A DNA stretch of 64,000 nucleotides from Spirochaetales bacterium (lineage in GTDB: Bacteria > Spirochaetota > Spirochaetia > Treponematales > Treponemataceae). The stretch lies in the NCBI GenBank assembly GCA_029098225.1, contig JAQXNX010000024.1:1-64000 (forward strand). The letters are read 5' to 3'. This document shows positions 1 to 8,054 of the stretch, piece after piece; positions within the stretch are counted from its first letter, which is position 1; the number at the start of each line of letters is the position of its first letter. Position numbers and translations under genes: made by a program. The notes below the pieces were generated by a model that saw nothing but the letters and a program-made list of their open reading frames with translations, did no database searches and was not told where the DNA came from.

Positions 1-355
1 TCACGATTGCGTTCCTGGTAGCGTTCATACGTCGCTTCGCTCCGTTTGCATGAGAGGAAATTATTTAACACGCCGCTCTCGCGGCTAGCGCATCATCAAC
101 ATCGAGAAAAAGACAGTCTTCTTTATTGATGATTGTTGCAAATTTTATACGAAGACGAGCAAGTTCTGCATCAGTAAGCCCGCCCAGAGAAGTAACGGGA
201 ATAACAAGATGCACTTTGGTATTTACCTTATTTACATTCTGACCACCGTTATCTCCGCTGCGGGCAAAAGTCATCTGAGAATTATTGATTATGGATTCGT
301 GTAGCTTTGCGCGGTTCATTGGTTCTATTGTAGCCATTTTACGATTTTTCTTCAT
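1..355 (-). pseudogene. Release-factor-like (ArfB/RF-1 domain) gene, apparently frameshifted and cut by the window edge
   Basis: The intact frame (stop at 65-67) encodes 96 residues with the GGQ motif at about residues 37-39 followed by NVNKVNTKV, the hallmark of class I release-factor domains that hydrolyse peptidyl-tRNA on stalled ribosomes. The protein stops abruptly at ALAARAAC. In another frame, the sequence from about position 47 to position 1 reads KRSEATYERYQERNR, which resembles the arginine-rich segment that normally follows the core in ArfB-like proteins. Between the two frames lies about 60 nt of hairpin-prone GC-rich DNA (for example GCCGC-GAGA-GCGGC). I infer a frameshifting insertion. 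The rest of the gene would lie to the left of the window, so a short functional variant cannot be excluded. Confidence 0.6.
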
Positions 356-365
356 CAGTTACTTT

Positions 366-402
366 GAGGGGGGACGCTGTGTGAGGGGCTATCCCCCGCT
401 TG
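366..402. repeat. GC-rich hairpin remnant, possible fragment of the dispersed repeat family
   Basis: A G-run/C-run block with GGGG-CTAT-CCCC pairing (385-396) followed by CGCT sits between the release-factor-like gene and hsdR. It resembles the left part of the copies near 7943 and 50831, but lacks their GGGTAGCGGA core, so membership is tentative. Confidence 0.4.
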
Positions 403-461
403 AATGCCATCTTCTGTCACAATCACCAGTCGATTTTCTAGTAAAATTGAACTTTTGATGT

Positions 462-467
462 TATAAT
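462..467 (+). promoter_or_regulatory. Candidate -10 element for hsdR
   Basis: TATAAT lies 12 nt before the hsdR ATG, so a transcript starting about 7 nt downstream would have only a 5-6 nt leader. No convincing -35 box is present at the usual spacing and there is no Shine-Dalgarno sequence. The region is AT-rich, so a chance match is possible. Confidence 0.4.
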
Positions 468-479
468 TATAGAAACAAA

Positions 480-2954
480 ATGGATACTAAAAGTTCTCTT
501 TCCGAACGCGACATCATCACAAAATATATTCTCCCTGCAATTGAGCAATCTGGCTGGAATAAGCAGACTCAGATTCGCGAAGAAGTTACTTTTACGGCAG
601 GCCGTATTTTTGTAAAAGGAAAAAAGACAAAGCGTGGCGAAAAAAAACGTGCTGACATAATCATATATTACAAACCAAATATTCCAGTTGCAGTTGTAGA
701 AGCAAAAGACAACACTCACACAATTGGAGCTGGAATGCAGCAAGCATTGGAGTATGCAAATACACTTGATATTCCGGTTGCTATTTCAAGTAATGGAGAT
801 GGCTTTATAATTCAGTATCGAAAAAACTGCGGGCCGCAGGGTACTGACCTGTCTGACCGTCAGGCAGGCGGCAAAGCTATTGTTTCAGAAAATGCAGACC
901 TTGAACATTTTCCAACGCCGGATGAACTTTGGAACTGCTACAAACGCTATAACGGACTTGCCTCAAAAGAGGAAGAAGATACATCTCTTTGTTCATACTA
1001 CTTCGATTCAACAGGCCGCGCTCCTCGATACTATCAGCGGATTGCAATCAACAGAACGGTAGAAGCAATTGCCCGCGGGCAAAATCGTATTCTTCTTGTT
1101 ATGGCAACAGGAACTGGTAAAACTTACACTGCATTTCAGATTATCTACCGCCTCTGGAAATCAGGTTGCAAAAAGAGAATCCTTTATTTAGCAGACCGCA
1201 CAAATCTTATCACCCAGACAAAGAAAGGCGACTTTAAGCATTTCAAAGATAAGTGCCACATCATCAGACATAAGCACATCGACAAGTCTTATGAGATTTA
1301 TCTTGCTCTTTATCAGGGGCTTACAAATTATGATGAAGAAACTGATGCTTACAAACAGTTCAGCCCGGATTTCTTTGATTTGATTATTGTTGATGAGTGT
1401 CATCGCGGTTCAGTTGATGAAGTCAAGGCCTGGCACAAGATTCTTTCTTATTTTTCGAGTGCAACTCAAATCGGTATGACTGCTACTCCAAAAGAAACCA
1501 AGGCACTTTCGAATATCGAATATTTTGGAGAACCAATTTATACCTACTCTCTCAAGCAGGGAATTGATGATGGCTTCTTAGCCCCTTACAAAGTTCTTCG
1601 CGTTGGAATGAATATAGACCTTGAAGGCTATCGTCCGGAACGTGGCAAAACTGATATTGATGGTGAGCTTATAGAAGACCGTCTTTACAACACAAAAGAT
1701 TTTGACCGCAACATTGTAATTGATGAACGCACAGATTTAGTTGCCAGAAAGATTATGGAATATCTTACAAACTCAGATCCAATGGCAAAGACAATAGTTT
1801 TCTGTGTTGATATTGAACATGCAGAACGAATGCATCAGGCACTTCTTAAATATGCGCCACAAGAAATTACAGCCCGTTCAGATAAATACATAGTTCGCAT
1901 TACTGGTGATGATCCAGTTGCAAAAGGATATCTTGAAGATTTTATAAATCCCGAACAGAATTTCCCTGTAATTGCTACAACTTCAAAATTGATGAGCACA
2001 GGAACAGACGCACAGACCTGTAAAGTAATTTGTCTTGATGAAAACATCGGCTCTATGACAGAGTTCAAGCAGATTATCGGCCGCGGAACTCGTATCAACG
2101 AAGAGTACGGAAAGCAGTATTTTACGATAATAGACTTCCGCAATGTAACAGACAAATTTGCAGATAAAGATTTTGACGGCGCACCGGTTCGCATAAAAGA
2201 ATCAAAACAGGATGATAAACTTTCAGAAGAAATCATAGATGAAGGTACTGGCGAAGAACAGATTGACCCGGTTACCGGAAAAGAAGTTGAGTTTACCGAA
2301 GTTGTATACGGAAATGAAAATCTTGAAGGATATGAACTTGGAGAAGATACTCCACAGTATGGTGCGGTGGTTGAGCCTGTCGAAACCACCAGAAAGAAGA
2401 CATACATAAAAGGCGTAGATGTAAGCATCTTAAGCGAACGCAAACAGTATCTGGATGCAGACGGCCGCCTTATTACAACAAGCGTAAAAGAATACTGCAA
2501 AACAGGAATCCTCACTTCTTATCGCTCACTCGACAATTTCTTGCAGACCTGGAACGATGCAGAAAAGAAGCGCGCCATTATAGAAGAGCTGGAAAATCAG
2601 GGGATTATCTTTGAAGAGCTAAAAGACGAAATAAAAAATGACCTCGATATTTTTGACCTTATCTGCCACATTGCCTGGGATGCTCCAGCCCTCACAAGAA
2701 AAGAACGCGCCGAAAATGTCCGCAAACGAAACTACTGGACTAAATATGGTGACAAAGCCCGAAATGTCTTAAATGCAATTCTTGATAAATATGCCGAAAC
2801 AGGAATAGAAGCCATTGAAGATATGAAAGTTCTAACAGTTCCTCCTATTACAGATATTGGTACGCCAAAGGAAATCATAGATTCCTTCGGAGGTAAACCA
2901 CAGTATCTTCAGGCAATCCGCGAACTCGAAGCAGAGATTTACAGCGCAGCGTAA
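480..2954 (+). CDS. hsdR: Type I restriction enzyme, R (motor/nuclease) subunit
   Basis: The ATP-dependent translocase and nuclease subunit of a Type I restriction-modification complex. The 824-residue protein begins with an HSDR_N-type nuclease domain: D59 and E74-A-K76 form a PD-(D/E)xK pattern. An SF2 motor follows, with Walker A MATGTGKT near 208-215, DECH near 305-308, and TATP after it. The C-terminal part resembles the EcoEI-type R subunit region that binds the methylase. hsdS starts 45 nt downstream. Two in-frame stretches look inserted: a loop after GDGFIIQYR encoded by palindromic DNA (827-868), and VVEPVETT encoded by another hairpin (2366-2390). Both keep the frame, so the gene appears intact. 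Because the partner hsdM is disrupted, restriction activity of the locus is doubtful. Confidence 0.92.
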   Translation: MDTKSSLSERDIITKYILPAIEQSGWNKQTQIREEVTFTAGRIFVKGKKTKRGEKKRADIIIYYKPNIPVAVVEAKDNTHTIGAGMQQALEYANTLDIPVAISSNGDGFIIQYRKNCGPQGTDLSDRQAGGKAIVSENADLEHFPTPDELWNCYKRYNGLASKEEEDTSLCSYYFDSTGRAPRYYQRIAINRTVEAIARGQNRILLVMATGTGKTYTAFQIIYRLWKSGCKKRILYLADRTNLITQTKKGDFKHFKDKCHIIRHKHIDKSYEIYLALYQGLTNYDEETDAYKQFSPDFFDLIIVDECHRGSVDEVKAWHKILSYFSSATQIGMTATPKETKALSNIEYFGEPIYTYSLKQGIDDGFLAPYKVLRVGMNIDLEGYRPERGKTDIDGELIEDRLYNTKDFDRNIVIDERTDLVARKIMEYLTNSDPMAKTIVFCVDIEHAERMHQALLKYAPQEITARSDKYIVRITGDDPVAKGYLEDFINPEQNFPVIATTSKLMSTGTDAQTCKVICLDENIGSMTEFKQIIGRGTRINEEYGKQYFTIIDFRNVTDKFADKDFDGAPVRIKESKQDDKLSEEIIDEGTGEEQIDPVTGKEVEFTEVVYGNENLEGYELGEDTPQYGAVVEPVETTRKKTYIKGVDVSILSERKQYLDADGRLITTSVKEYCKTGILTSYRSLDNFLQTWNDAEKKRAIIEELENQGIIFEELKDEIKNDLDIFDLICHIAWDAPALTRKERAENVRKRNYWTKYGDKARNVLNAILDKYAETGIEAIEDMKVLTVPPITDIGTPKEIIDSFGGKPQYLQAIRELEAEIYSAA
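827..868. repeat. Pair of palindromes embedded in hsdR
   Basis: CTGCGGGCCGCAG at 827-839 can fold on itself. At 848-868 a second palindrome has 10-nt arms around a single base with one mismatch. Together they encode a stretch (CGPQGTDLSDRQAGG) that falls between the GDGF motif and a P-T-P-D-E-L-W motif, where related R subunits usually have a short linker. The frame is kept. Confidence 0.6.
2366..2390. repeat. In-frame hairpin repeat in hsdR
   Basis: Arms GGTGGTT and AACCACC pair perfectly around an 11-nt loop. The element is translated as VVEPVETT in a probably exposed region. From memory, similar GTTGAGCCTGTCGAAAC-type words recur in several bacterial genomes; that could not be checked here. 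Confidence 0.55.
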
Positions 2955-2976
2955 AGTGGTCGAATTCGACCACTTT
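2953..2976. promoter_or_regulatory. Perfect 24-bp palindrome between hsdR and hsdS
   Basis: A fully self-complementary 24-nt block (half-site AAAGTGGTCGAA) overlaps the last two bases of the hsdR stop codon and ends 7 nt before a TATAAT box for hsdS. It could be an operator covering the -35 region of that promoter, a hairpin limiting read-through from hsdR, or another copy of the palindromic repeats in this island. It has no T-run, so it is not a standard intrinsic terminator. Confidence 0.55.
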
Positions 2977-2983
2977 AATATGA

Positions 2984-2989
2984 TATAAT
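2984..2989 (+). promoter_or_regulatory. Candidate extended -10 element for hsdS
   Basis: TGATATAAT reads as an extended -10 (TGn-TATAAT), placed 10 nt before the hsdS ATG. The predicted leader is only about 4 nt. A -35 box is not obvious because the perfect palindrome occupies that position. Confidence 0.4.
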
Positions 2990-2999
2990 AGGTTTAATA

Positions 3000-4388
3000 A
3001 TGAGCGAATGGAAAAAAGTAAAAATTGGTGACATCTGCAAAATCGTAAAAGGCACAACCGGAATCGCAAGTGCAGAGCCGGGCCAATATCCACTTGTAGT
3101 TACTGCCGAAGAAAAAAAAAACTGTTCAACATATCAGTTCGATTGCGAAGCCGTATGTATTCCGCTTGTAAGTTCCAGCGGACACGGCAAAAAGTCTCTC
3201 AAAAATGTTCATTATCAAAGCGGAAAGTTTGCGCTCGGAACAATTCTGTGCGCCGTAATTCCAAACAATCCGCAGGAACTGGATGCACGCTATCTCCATC
3301 AGTATCTTCAATTTTACAAAGACATAATTCTCGTTCCTCTGATGAAAGGTGCTGCAAATGTATCTCTTTCAATGAAAGATATCCTGGCCGTAGAATTTCC
3401 CCTGCCACCAATAGAACGCCAGAGAGAACTTTCAAATCTTTTTGTTTCGCTCCAGGAAAAGCAAAAAGAACTCTCCGCCGAATATGAAAAGCAAACCGAA
3501 TACGCAAAACTTCTCCGCCAGAACATCCTGCAGCAAGCCATAGAAGGAAAACTCACCGCCGACTGGCGTAAACAGAATCCAGTCCAAAAAGGCAATCCCG
3601 ACTACGATGCAGAAGCATTGTTTGAACAGATTCAGAAGGGGGAAGTCTCCCCCTCGCTCCAACCTGCTTCGCAGTTTTCCGCTACCCCCTCTGCGGGCTC
3701 AAACGCCGCCCGCAACACCCGCTCAAAATCACTTGCTCCAATTACAGATGAAGAAAAACCATTTGAAATTCCGGAAGGATGGAAATGGGTAAGATTGGGA
3801 GAGATTTGTGAATATATTCATAGAGGTAAATCTCCAAAATATGGAAATGATGAAATACTTCCTATTATTGCTCAAAAGTGCAATCAATGGGATAAGATAT
3901 ATACAAATAAATGTCTTTTTGCAGAAAAATCTTCTATTAAAAAATATTTACCAGAACAATATTTACAGTTAGGTGATGTAATCATCAATTCTACTGGAGG
4001 TGGTACTGTTGGAAGAACAGGCTTTATTAAAGAATATGTGTTTAGTAATTATAAACAGTTTGTTGCAGATTCGCATGTAACTGTAGTACGTAGTAATAAA
4101 TTATTAAAGAAAGAACTGCTATATTATTATTTAATTTCTCCATATATACAAATTGGACTTGAAGAAAGATGTAATGGAAGTACAAACCAACTTGAATTAG
4201 CAACATCAACAGTTAACGAATATATGTTTCCTCTTCCCCCATTAGAAGAACAAGAAGAAATAGTAACCAAAGTAGAAACACTATTTGCAAAAGTAACAAC
4301 CCTAGAAAATCAAATCCAAGACCGCAAATCACTGTCTGATAAACTTATCTTTGGTATAATAAAAGAAAACCTGGAGGGAGAAAAATGA
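3000..4388 (+). CDS. hsdS: Type I restriction-modification specificity subunit
   Basis: Recognises the bipartite DNA target of the Type I complex and positions HsdM and HsdR. The 462-residue protein has the usual two halves: target-recognition domain 1 (about 1-133, ending in the conserved FPLPPIERQ), a helical spacer (about 138-185), target-recognition domain 2 (about 261-410, ending in FPLPPLEEQ) and a second helix. The linker between the halves (about 212-245) is unusually Ser/Ala/Pro-rich and is encoded by a GC-rich hairpin repeat in frame. From about position 3776 the DNA becomes clearly more AT-rich and resembles the next three genes, which suggests the second half arrived separately. 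Its stop overlaps the next ATG as ATGA, so translation is probably coupled. Confidence 0.9.
   Translation: MSEWKKVKIGDICKIVKGTTGIASAEPGQYPLVVTAEEKKNCSTYQFDCEAVCIPLVSSSGHGKKSLKNVHYQSGKFALGTILCAVIPNNPQELDARYLHQYLQFYKDIILVPLMKGAANVSLSMKDILAVEFPLPPIERQRELSNLFVSLQEKQKELSAEYEKQTEYAKLLRQNILQQAIEGKLTADWRKQNPVQKGNPDYDAEALFEQIQKGEVSPSLQPASQFSATPSAGSNAARNTRSKSLAPITDEEKPFEIPEGWKWVRLGEICEYIHRGKSPKYGNDEILPIIAQKCNQWDKIYTNKCLFAEKSSIKKYLPEQYLQLGDVIINSTGGGTVGRTGFIKEYVFSNYKQFVADSHVTVVRSNKLLKKELLYYYLISPYIQIGLEERCNGSTNQLELATSTVNEYMFPLPPLEEQEEIVTKVETLFAKVTTLENQIQDRKSLSDKLIFGIIKENLEGEK
3637..3702 (-). repeat. Dispersed GC-rich repeat, copy 1, inside hsdS
   Basis: Read on the minus strand this carries GGGTAGCGGA followed by a CTGC-GAA-GCAG hairpin and a hairpin with AGGGGGA/TCCCCCT arms. 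The same layout occurs at 7943 and 50831 with different stem sequences. Here it is translated as part of the HsdS linker without breaking the frame. Confidence 0.65.
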
Positions 4389-5551
4389 GTAATCATGATG
4401 CATCCAAGCAAGGACTAGGGTATATTTATCAATCACAATGTGCCCTTTATTTACTATTAAGTTCAGAGGATTCTGATGTAAATATATGTTTAGAAAAATT
4501 CGATGATATCTCTTTTCATAAAGGAAAGGATCCATATTTGCAGCTACAAGTAAAATATCATTCTTCAAACGGAGAGATAACTAATACTAGTACCGATTTT
4601 TGGAGAACAATAAAAGCATGGATAGATAATATTCAAGTTAACCCCAATCTTTTGCAAAATACATTTTTTTGTATTATAACAACTAATACTATCGCTAAAG
4701 ATTCAATAATTGAAGAAATTCAAAATCAAACAGCTTCTATAGACAATATCTATTCAAATCTAGTAACAATCGCACAAAATGGAAAAAGCAATTGTGATTC
4801 AGATTCATCAATTACATATAAACGCTATGATTCATTTTTAAATGTACACCCTGATATAATAAAAAAACTAATTCAATCAATAAAGATTCTGCCAGATTTT
4901 CCAAATCCTACATCAATAAACAACAAAATATTTAATAAACTACAGTTATTTACTTCAAAACAAACAATTCAGATTGTTTATGATAGATTATTGGGCTGGT
5001 GGTATAGAAAGATAGTTGAGTGTCTATCAAGCATAGAACCTGTATTAGTTTCATTTGATGAATTAAGAAGAGAAATATGCAATATTACTTCAGAATTACG
5101 AGATGATAATCTTCCCATTGATGTTACAGATAAAGAAGTGGAATGTATAGAAAAATCAGAAGATGTAAATATTCTAACAAAACAATTAAAAATAATTAAT
5201 TCAAAACAGGCTAGAATCAATAATGCTTTGAAGAATTATTATAAAACTTATGCTCAAAGATCAAAATGGCTCCGGGAAAACCTAGTTACACCTGAAGAAA
5301 TAGATCAATATGACAAAAGACTTATAGATGAATGGGATTTTCAATTTTGTGAAAAAACAAATGATATTGATGAAAATTCAACTAATGATGATAAAATCAA
5401 TGCTGGAAATAAAATTTTCACAGAATTAATGAATCAAGACAATCCAATAAGGAAGAATTTTACAGATAAAACAATAAGTCGTGGAAGTTTTAATGGTTTG
5501 GCAAATGAAAAAACAATTGGATGGCATCCTGATTATTTAGATTTAATATAA
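4385..5551 (+). CDS. Putative ABC-three-component effector with PD-(D/E)xK nuclease-like N-terminus
   Basis: The 388-residue protein starts with a G-x-x-Y-Q-x-x-x-A-L pattern followed by E37, D40-D41 and Q55-V-K57. This spacing fits the DUF4297/Cap4-like branch of the restriction-endonuclease fold. The C-terminal third has a W-L-R-E-N-L...Y-D-x-x-L-x-x-E-W segment (about 298-320) like the C-terminal domain of ABC-three-component proteins, thought to connect effector to the other components. A strong GGAGG lies 8 nt before the ATG, and the ATG overlaps the hsdS stop. The next two genes are the expected partners. DNA cleavage as the effector action is an inference from motif spacing only. Base composition is much more AT-rich than hsdR. 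Confidence 0.68.
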   Translation: MSNHDASKQGLGYIYQSQCALYLLLSSEDSDVNICLEKFDDISFHKGKDPYLQLQVKYHSSNGEITNTSTDFWRTIKAWIDNIQVNPNLLQNTFFCIITTNTIAKDSIIEEIQNQTASIDNIYSNLVTIAQNGKSNCDSDSSITYKRYDSFLNVHPDIIKKLIQSIKILPDFPNPTSINNKIFNKLQLFTSKQTIQIVYDRLLGWWYRKIVECLSSIEPVLVSFDELRREICNITSELRDDNLPIDVTDKEVECIEKSEDVNILTKQLKIINSKQARINNALKNYYKTYAQRSKWLRENLVTPEEIDQYDKRLIDEWDFQFCEKTNDIDENSTNDDKINAGNKIFTELMNQDNPIRKNFTDKTISRGSFNGLANEKTIGWHPDYLDLI

Positions 5552-5568
5552 AGAAGAGAACAAATAAA

Positions 5569-6033
5569 ATGAGAAAATGGAAGTATAGATCTAAAGAGAT
5601 AACTTTTTTATTAAATCCTGCTTATTGCGGAAAGATAATATACTCTGTTATTAAAAAATACAATGAAAAAAACGAAAACAAGGATTTTCCTTTTTCTCTT
5701 TGTTATTTAATATTACCAGTTATGCTTTATTCAAAAATAACAGACATTTCCATACCATATAAAAATCTAAATAAATTTATTAATGATAACCCTGAAATAT
5801 TTTTTGATTTTGCAAAGAAAGCAAAAGACTTAGTTGACATTACTAATGAAACTATCGAGTTCTTACTTTCTGGAAAATTAATAATAATGAATGAGGATTC
5901 TTCTTTAGTTTGTAATGAAAAACTTGTCCTCAAAGATGATAAACTAGCAAAAAAAGCAGAATCATTTGGATATTTGCTTTCCAATGCAGGAAGTGAAAAT
6001 ATTATCTATCTTATGTTTGGAGTAAAACCATGA
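5569..6033 (+). CDS. Putative ABC-three-component middle component
   Basis: A 154-residue protein with no signal peptide or membrane segment. The N-terminal LNPAYCGKIIY, the following hydrophobic PFSLCYLILPVML block and the helical C-terminus match what I know of the small middle component of ABC-three-component systems, which links the effector to the ATPase. Recognition rests mainly on size, gene position and this pattern. It begins 17 nt after the effector gene, and its stop overlaps the ATPase start (ATGA at 6030). No catalytic residues are evident. Confidence 0.6.
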   Translation: MRKWKYRSKEITFLLNPAYCGKIIYSVIKKYNEKNENKDFPFSLCYLILPVMLYSKITDISIPYKNLNKFINDNPEIFFDFAKKAKDLVDITNETIEFLLSGKLIIMNEDSSLVCNEKLVLKDDKLAKKAESFGYLLSNAGSENIIYLMFGVKP

Positions 6034-7937
6034 TGCAAATCGAATCTTTAATAATATATGGAAAAAATGGAAAAGTTAGGAAGTTAGATTTTAAATTAGG
6101 TGAAGTAAATATTATCACCGGTATATCAAAAACTGGAAAAACTAGTATAGCTCAAATTATTGAATATTGCTTAGGTAGTAAATCCTGTGATATTTCTTCT
6201 GGTGTCGTTCGAAAATATGCAGATTGGTTTGGTGTATTAATAACTTTCAATTATGAAAAATGTTTTGTAGCAAGGAAAAATCCTGATATAGATAAGAAGT
6301 TTTGTAATACTATGTATTATGAGATTTCTAAAGATGTCACAATTCCTGAAAGTGTTAATTGGACTCCAAATATTGATAATGTAGAATTTACAAAAGTTAT
6401 TACATCTCGATTAGGTATTGAAGAAAATATTCATTTTGCTCAAAGTAAAACTCGTGATGATTTATCTGCCAATATAAAGCATGCATTGTTTTATTGTATT
6501 CAAAATCAATACGAAATAGCAAATCCAACTTTTATATTTCATAAAGAATCTGAAGATTTTATAAAACAAGCAATTAAGGATACACTGCCATATTTTTTGG
6601 GAGTGACTAATAGACAACAATTTATTCTAAAACAAGAATTACAAGAATTAAAACGAAAATTATTAATACTCGAACGAAAAGAAAAGGAAAGGATTTCCAT
6701 TGATGGTGGCAAAAATAGAGCATTACAACTGCTAAATGAAGCTGAAGAAGTAGGCCTTGTTAGTTCCTCAAATTATGCAGAAGATGATGATATTTCAACA
6801 CTAATCAGCATAATAAAAAAGATTGAAAAAGTAGAAATTCAATCTATTTCTCAACATTTTGTTAATGAAGATGAATTAACAAAAAGACAAAGTGAATTAG
6901 ATGAGAAACATAACCAGTTATCAATATTAAATCAGAAAATTACAGATGTAAAAAATGTTATCAAATTAACAAACTCTTTTACAAATGAAAAAGCAGAACA
7001 AAAACGACGATTAGAATCTTTGAACCTTTTTAATAAACTGACTTTTGAAGACAATAAATGTCCATTCTGTTCACAACAAGTTGATACAATGTATCCATCT
7101 TTCATTTCTCTTAGAAAAGCTTTGGTAGATTTAGAGAATAACTTATCAAATCTTACTACAAATGAATTACCATTGCATGATTATCTTGATAAATTAATAA
7201 ACGAAAAACAGAATTTAACTAATTCAATTGTTATTTTAGAAAATAGGATAAAAGCCATTCAAAATGAAATTGATGATATGGAAGTATATAAGGACTTATC
7301 AGTTAGAAGAGGAAAAGTAATTGGAAGAATTAGTTTGTGGCTTGAGTCATACAAAGAAGAACCAATAAGAGAGAATGAGAAACAAAAAATACTTAACGAA
7401 ATAGAAAAAAAAGAGAAGTTACTTTCTGAAGAGAATACTGATGAACAGATTAATTCGATAATGAATATAATTTCTAAAGATATAACAGAATGGGCAAAGG
7501 AATTGGATTTAGAATACCAAAATAGCCCATATCGTTTTAGTCAATATAGCATGACAGTTTTTGTTGATACTGAAGATGAAGGATCAATACCCTTAAAATC
7601 ATTAGGTAGTGGGGCTAACTGGGTTGGAATTCATTTATTAGTATATTTTGCATTTCAAAAGTATTTTATAAAGAAAAATAGACCTGTACCTAGTTTTATT
7701 TTATTAGATCAACCATCTCAGATATATTTTCCAAATGATACGAATACAATCGATTGGGATTCTGTAAAGAAAATATATTCATTTATTCATAGAAGAGTAA
7801 AAGAAATGAATAAAGAATTACAGGTTATAGTAGTAGATCATGCAAATTTTAATGATGATGAAGATTTTATAAAATCAACATTGGAAAGTTGGGATGAATC
7901 AAATGCTTTAATACCTCTGGATTGGATTAAAAAATAA
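6030..7937 (+). CDS. DUF3732-type ABC/Rad50-like ATPase of the three-component system
   Basis: A 635-residue SMC/Rad50-like ATPase. Walker A is GISKTGKTS near residues 31-39. Long coiled-coil arms surround a C344-P-F-C347 motif, resembling the zinc hook that dimerises Rad50. A signature-like segment SLGSGANWVGIHLL is followed by Walker B LLDQPSQ near 558-564, a combination typical of DUF3732 proteins. A GGAG site lies 7 nt before the first of two adjacent ATG codons (6030, 6033); either may be used. As the last gene of the ABC block it probably senses or threads DNA and licenses the effector. That role comes from family knowledge and is not shown here. Confidence 0.78.
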   Translation: MMQIESLIIYGKNGKVRKLDFKLGEVNIITGISKTGKTSIAQIIEYCLGSKSCDISSGVVRKYADWFGVLITFNYEKCFVARKNPDIDKKFCNTMYYEISKDVTIPESVNWTPNIDNVEFTKVITSRLGIEENIHFAQSKTRDDLSANIKHALFYCIQNQYEIANPTFIFHKESEDFIKQAIKDTLPYFLGVTNRQQFILKQELQELKRKLLILERKEKERISIDGGKNRALQLLNEAEEVGLVSSSNYAEDDDISTLISIIKKIEKVEIQSISQHFVNEDELTKRQSELDEKHNQLSILNQKITDVKNVIKLTNSFTNEKAEQKRRLESLNLFNKLTFEDNKCPFCSQQVDTMYPSFISLRKALVDLENNLSNLTTNELPLHDYLDKLINEKQNLTNSIVILENRIKAIQNEIDDMEVYKDLSVRRGKVIGRISLWLESYKEEPIRENEKQKILNEIEKKEKLLSEENTDEQINSIMNIISKDITEWAKELDLEYQNSPYRFSQYSMTVFVDTEDEGSIPLKSLGSGANWVGIHLLVYFAFQKYFIKKNRPVPSFILLDQPSQIYFPNDTNTIDWDSVKKIYSFIHRRVKEMNKELQVIVVDHANFNDDEDFIKSTLESWDESNALIPLDWIKK

Positions 7938-7942
7938 TAATC

Positions 7943-8027
7943 CGGGGCATTGCGGGGTGTCCCCGCTAGAAGGGGTAGCGGAAAACGCCGCAGGCGGTTG
8001 GAGAGAGGGGAAGGCCTTCCCTCCTCC
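7943..8027 (+). repeat. Dispersed GC-rich repeat, copy 2, before rhuM
   Basis: Contains GCGGGG-TGT-CCCCGC (952-966 of the 7-kb block), then GGGTAGCGGA, then CGCC-GCA-GGCG (7986-7996), then the palindrome GGGAAGGCCTTCCC (8008-8021). It fills the gap between the ATPase stop and the rhuM ribosome-binding site, so it forms the rhuM leader or a partial terminator. An upstream ATG near 7950 reads through the repeat but is unlikely to be the start. Confidence 0.65.
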
Positions 8028-8054
8028 TACCATAATAAAATAGGAGCGAAACAA

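Noticed and set aside
1835..2515. Minus-strand open frame of 226 residues inside hsdR
   Set aside because: Antisense shadow of a clearly coding SF2 motor region.
7950..8054. Longer N-terminus for RhuM
   Set aside because: The extra 35 residues are Arg/Gly-rich and come from repeat copy 2; TAGGAG and the conserved start favour 8055.
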